A stretch of 5,783 nucleotides of DNA from a bacterium (GTDB taxonomy: Bacteria; Patescibacteriota; UBA1384; JAMDBS01; DAOVQR01). A model generated the notes under the pieces. It did no database searches. It saw only the letters and a list, made by a program, of their open reading frames with translations, and had not been told where the DNA came from. Below, piece by piece: positions 4,550 through 5,783 of this stretch. How positions within the stretch are numbered: the stretch's first letter is position 1; the number at the start of each line of letters is the position of its first letter. Both the position numbers and the translations under genes were made by a program. The stretch spans positions 1 through 5,783 of the forward strand of contig DAOVQR010000052.1 of assembly GCA_030628575.1 (NCBI GenBank). Reading direction: 5' to 3'.

Positions 4550-4585
4550 AGATAGTGAAGAATTAAAATTTACAAGGAGTCAAAA

Positions 4586-5275
4586 ATGAATCAAGAACAA
4601 ATGTCTCAGAGTCAATCAAATCAACAAAATCAACCTAAAAAAACTTCACCAGTGATTTGGGTAGTTTTTGTGATTTTAGCAGTATTAATTATTGGTGGAT
4701 TTGGATGGTATGCTTATTCTACTATGCAACCAGAAGAAGAAGTTGTTATAACACCAACCAAAAAATCCACACCAACTGCAACATCAACCGTATCACCAAC
4801 ACCAACTGCTGATAAAACGGCGGACTGGAGGGTTTATACGAATAAGAAATATGGATATTCTATCAAGTATCCATCAGATTGGATTATTAAAACATCTGGT
4901 AATGATATTCTAGTGCAAAACAAAAAAGGGGATATTTATGCGTCAAACGAGGGCGTAGAAAGCGGGAATAAAGTTAAGGGTAGTTTTATTACAATATCTT
5001 CAGCTAATAAAGATAATTCGCAAACTTTAGAAAATTATCTCAAGTCAGTATTTTATGAAAATGATAATGCTGTTTTTGAGAAGATAACCATTAATACATA
5101 TTCTGGTTTAAAGCTAAAAGATCTTGATGAAATTTGGCCTGGAGATATTATGATTCATGTAAATAATGATAATCAGGTTGTATCATTAACTTTAAATATT
5201 AGTGATGATTCTGAGACAACAGCAAGTACAAATATATTTAACAAAATGCTTTCCACCTTCAAATTCACTAAATAA
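4586..5275 (+). CDS. Membrane-anchored protein with PsbP-like extracellular domain
   Basis: A 229-residue protein of unknown function. Residues 1-20 are Gln/Asn/Ser-rich and end in two lysines. A single membrane segment follows at about 22-45 (PVIWVVFVILAVLIIGGF...), then acidic residues and a Thr/Pro/Ser linker (56-75, with SPTPT). The C-terminal domain is at about 80-229. Its opening, WRVYTNKKYGYSIKYPSDW (81-99), is typical of PsbP-like domains found behind a membrane anchor in many bacteria. Topology is inferred as N-terminus inside, domain outside; there is no lipobox, so it is not a lipoprotein. The start is well supported: AAGGAG at 4574-4579 with 6-nt spacing, and the promoter at 4541. 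The MNT gene follows after 26 nt and is probably co-transcribed. PsbP-like is a similarity to the fold and motif only, not a claim of photosynthesis. Confidence 0.8.
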   Translation: MNQEQMSQSQSNQQNQPKKTSPVIWVVFVILAVLIIGGFGWYAYSTMQPEEEVVITPTKKSTPTATSTVSPTPTADKTADWRVYTNKKYGYSIKYPSDWIIKTSGNDILVQNKKGDIYASNEGVESGNKVKGSFITISSANKDNSQTLENYLKSVFYENDNAVFEKITINTYSGLKLKDLDEIWPGDIMIHVNNDNQVVSLTLNISDDSETTASTNIFNKMLSTFKFTK

Positions 5276-5301
5276 AATAATAATTAACAAAAAGCTGTTT
5301 T

Positions 5302-5592
5302 ATGAACAATCAAAGTATTAAAGAAATAAAACAAAGAATCAATCCCATATTGGAAAAACATGAAATTGAGAGAGCGAGTATTTTTGGTTCTTATGCTAAA
5401 GGAATATCTAAAAAAGATAGTGATATTGATATTTTAATAAAATTTAAAAGACAAAAAAGTCTTTTTGATCTTGTCAGACTAAAATTCAAATTAGAAAAGA
5501 AATTGAATATAAAAGTTGATTTATTGACTTATCAATCATTGCATCCATTATTAAAGCAAAAGGTGTTGGATGAACAGGTAAAAATACTATGA
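5302..5592 (+). CDS. mntA: MNT-type nucleotidyltransferase, MntA-like antitoxin
   Basis: A minimal nucleotidyltransferase of the polymerase-beta superfamily. In HEPN/MNT toxin-antitoxin pairs such proteins block the HEPN ribonuclease toxin, in studied cases by AMPylating it. The protein is 96 residues, normal for the family. The signature GSYAKG (29-34) and SDIDIL (40-45) supplies the metal-binding D41 and D43; D73 in KVDLLT is the likely third carboxylate. All catalytic residues are therefore present. No strong Shine-Dalgarno is visible, so translation may depend on the upstream gene. The stop overlaps the start of a short HepT-like frame (ATGA, 5589-5592), the standard layout of these pairs. 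With the toxin gene broken, this is probably an orphan antitoxin. The symbol is by family resemblance. Confidence 0.88.
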   Translation: MNNQSIKEIKQRINPILEKHEIERASIFGSYAKGISKKDSDIDILIKFKRQKSLFDLVRLKFKLEKKLNIKVDLLTYQSLHPLLKQKVLDEQVKIL

Positions 5593-5648
5593 AAAAAGAT
5601 GTACAAATTTTCATAAAACATATTTTAGAGAGTATCAGCTATATATAG
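5589..5648 (+). pseudogene. hepT: Truncated HEPN toxin (HepT-like) remnant
   Basis: ATG at 5589 overlaps the MNT stop in an ATGA junction and opens a frame of only 19 codons, MKKDVQIFIKHILESISYI, before TAG at 5646 and a second TAG at 5649. The pattern of a short charged start, then F-hydrophobic, then HILESI resembles the first helix of HepT proteins, which are about 110-140 residues. Reading on past the stops gives no HEPN-like sequence and no RX4HXY motif; it meets the double-hairpin repeat at 5677. The gene has therefore lost nearly all its body, not just gained a stop. The match is short, so position next to MNT carries much of the argument. Confidence 0.6.
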
Positions 5649-5676
5649 TAGTGTTATTTTAAACTTAGCCGTTTTT

Positions 5677-5729
5677 GTCATTCTGAACTTGTTTCAGAAT
5701 CTCAAGATCCTGAACTAAATTCAGTCCTG
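5677..5729. repeat. Double-hairpin palindromic repeat (REP/BIME-like)
   Basis: Two adjacent hairpins: TTCTGAA (5681-5687) with TTCAGAA (5693-5699) around CTTGT, and CTGAA (5710-5714) with TTCAG (5720-5724) around CTAAA. The two halves are also partly complementary to each other. The left half (GTCATTCTGAACTTGTTTCA) is the familiar dispersed palindrome seen in many Bacteroidetes and candidate-phylum genomes; that is from memory. The right half has decayed relative to a perfect complement. The remaining stretch 5730-5783 shows nothing I can name. Confidence 0.7.
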
Positions 5730-5783
5730 TTATATTATGTCAAGCCCTACTCTTTAACAACATAAGGTGTTTGTCTCTTTAAA

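Noticed and set aside
5646..5651. TAG readthrough or recoding that restores the HepT frame
   Set aside because: Sequence beyond the two TAG codons shows no HEPN features and enters the palindromic repeat.

Overview
The window is AT-rich and packed with small bacterial genes. The strongest guess for its source is a Candidate Phyla Radiation (Patescibacteria, Parcubacteria-like) genome. That rests on the style of the proteins (lysine-rich ribosomal proteins, a Thr/Pro-linker membrane protein with a PsbP-like domain), the isolated rpmA gene, an IS200-like/Bro-N accessory pair, and intergenic spacers built from short phased words. It is an inference; no 16S or other taxonomic marker lies in the window. 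TGA and TAA both act as stops, so there is no sign of the UGA-glycine code of Gracilibacteria and SR1.

Left part (1-3042), housekeeping. The N-terminal third of dnaE (DNA polymerase III alpha) runs leftwards off the edge. A 398-nt spacer with divergent promoters separates it from rpmA (ribosomal protein L27). Then come rplS (L19, with a long charged C-terminal tail) and yraN (UPF0102 nuclease-fold protein). rplS followed by yraN is a shortened form of the common rplS-(lepB)-rnhB-yraN order.

Middle part (3043-4545), accessory insert. An IS200/IS605-type Y1 transposase gene lies between two matching hairpins in the same orientation. It is followed by a Bro-N/phage-antirepressor-like gene. The insert is bracketed by a 62-bp direct repeat made of the last 17 codons and stop of yraN plus 8 nt. 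The two copies differ at only two bases, both synonymous in the yraN frame. The right copy directly precedes an extended -10 promoter for the next gene, so it looks like the original 3' end of yraN, displaced by the insertion. The transposase has Arg in place of the first His of its HUH motif.

Right part (4546-5783). A promoter and a good ribosome-binding site drive a membrane-anchored PsbP-like protein, followed 26 nt later by a MNT-type nucleotidyltransferase (MntA-like antitoxin). Its expected partner, a HEPN toxin (HepT), starts in the classic ATGA overlap but stops after 19 codons. A double-hairpin repeat lies beyond.

The most unusual layer is in the spacers. Several are built from 7- or 8-bp degenerate words in strict phase, with an A-rich array on the left and its complementary T-rich array on the right. 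The clearest is the rpmA leader: eight octamers, a gap, then seven roughly complementary octamers ending just before the Shine-Dalgarno site.
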